From Clostridiaceae bacterium Marseille-Q4143 (lineage in GTDB: Bacteria > Bacillota > Clostridia > Lachnospirales > Lachnospiraceae): a DNA stretch of 64,000 nucleotides. The notes beneath the pieces are model-generated. The model searched no databases. It was not told the origin of the DNA and saw nothing but the letters and a program-made list of their open reading frames with translations. Within the stretch, counting starts at the first letter, position 1. Each line of letters starts with the position of its first letter. Shown in pieces: positions 63,597-64,000 of this stretch. The translations under genes and the position numbers were made by a program. The stretch lies in NCBI GenBank assembly GCA_018228645.1, contig CP073693.1, forward strand, positions 1,324,001 to 1,388,000. The letters run 5' to 3'.

Positions 63597-63975
63597 AGTG
63601 CACCGCCTTGAAGAGTTTTGAAAGAAACTCCACGGAGACAGAATCATTGATCTCAATGCTGATTCCATTGATGCTCAGTTTCACAAAGGAGTGATTCGCT
63701 CGAATTGCGCAATTAGAGCGAATTGAGCTAACTTCTGTTGCTTCGAGTGAAGACTGGTACGCAGGAACTGTAGAGACAGGAATTGGAACAATATCAGGAA
63801 GTACCTGATCGACAACTTCTTCTTTGAGAAGATGTTTCCAGTAGTTGTAGGTGTGAAAGGAAAAATGATTAACTTCACACCATTGCCGGACAGTCAGCCC
63901 GCTGACTTTCTGTTCCGCAAAGCGACCAGCCCATTCCTGAAGATGGAGCTGATGAAGTTTTTGTTTTGCATTCAT
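63589..63975 (-). CDS. tnpA: IS66 protein TnpA
   Basis: A 128-residue protein: a small helix-turn-helix domain (WAGRFAEQKVSGLTVRQWCE, then YNYWKHLLKE) with a variable linker and a short C-terminal beta segment (SINGISIEIND) typical of IS66 first ORFs. AGGAGG precedes the start. Confidence 0.88.
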   Translation of the reverse strand: MNAKQKLHQLHLQEWAGRFAEQKVSGLTVRQWCEVNHFSFHTYNYWKHLLKEEVVDQVLPDIVPIPVSTVPAYQSSLEATEVSSIRSNCAIRANHSFVKLSINGISIEINDSVSVEFLSKLFKAVHYA

Positions 63976-64000
63976 AAGATAATCCTCCTGGACAGAGTGA

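Larger units (their letters stand above)
61298..63975 (-). mobile_element. IS66-family insertion element (coding extent)
   Basis: The three genes of an IS66 element, tnpA, tnpB and tnpC, lie in order on the minus strand. All three frames are intact. I could not place the terminal inverted repeats; the right end may lie beyond the window. A 280-base gap (62957-63236) between tnpB and tnpC holds no gene. Confidence 0.9.

Overview
The window looks like a chromosomal segment from a spore-forming, gut-type Clostridia of the Lachnospiraceae kind (Mediterraneibacter/Dorea/Blautia-like). This rests on a spoIIID gene, bacterial-style promoters and terminators, a NiCo riboswitch, two very large cell-wall-anchored surface proteins and the style of the house-keeping proteins. 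The exact species cannot be fixed from the sequence alone.

1-10 kb: the tail of an ABC permease, an SLC13/ArsB-like anion permease, then a sugar island. The island holds two AraC regulators, a GH13 alpha-glucosidase, a GH36 alpha-galactosidase and a PTS EIIBC permease, consistent with use of sucrose, melibiose or raffinose-type alpha-galactosides. An Lrp/AsnC regulator and a MATE exporter follow.

11.8-19 kb: a 1602-residue surface protein. Its last codons and terminator are present twice because a 2.0-kb IS1634-type element inserted just behind it and left a 131-bp direct repeat.

18.9-27 kb: house-keeping genes (CYTH protein, RsmH-type methyltransferase, LOG-family protein), then a five-gene ECF-transporter operon combining a nucleoside phosphorylase and a nicotinamidase-like hydrolase. 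A cation diffusion facilitator follows, preceded by a NiCo riboswitch whose terminator can be read directly.

27-45 kb: a 2491-residue thioester/Cna-B-type adhesin, a TrmH-type methyltransferase, a PadR regulator with a palindromic operator next to a HAAS-SEDS fusion protein, an AGCS alanine symporter, and a dipeptidase / Ala-Glu epimerase / DUF819 / transglutaminase operon that reads as murein-peptide use. Two tRNA genes (Met, Val), spoIIID, sstT and guaA complete the core chromosome.

48.8-64 kb: an A+T-rich accessory region begins directly behind guaA, a known integration hot spot. It holds a tandem-hairpin RNA plus terminator in front of a nuclease-like gene (candidate RNA-antitoxin or attenuator system), decayed mobile-element genes (transfer-protein remnant, nuclease-like remnant, KilA-N), a DUF2971 gene, a DUF4869 / P-loop / TOPRIM-like three-gene cassette, a 17-codon stub resembling a KAP NTPase, a 1557-residue STAND-type NTPase and an IS66 element. 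I read this as a defence and mobile-element island. The RNA-nuclease unit, the three-gene cassette and the STAND protein are the best candidates for something undescribed.
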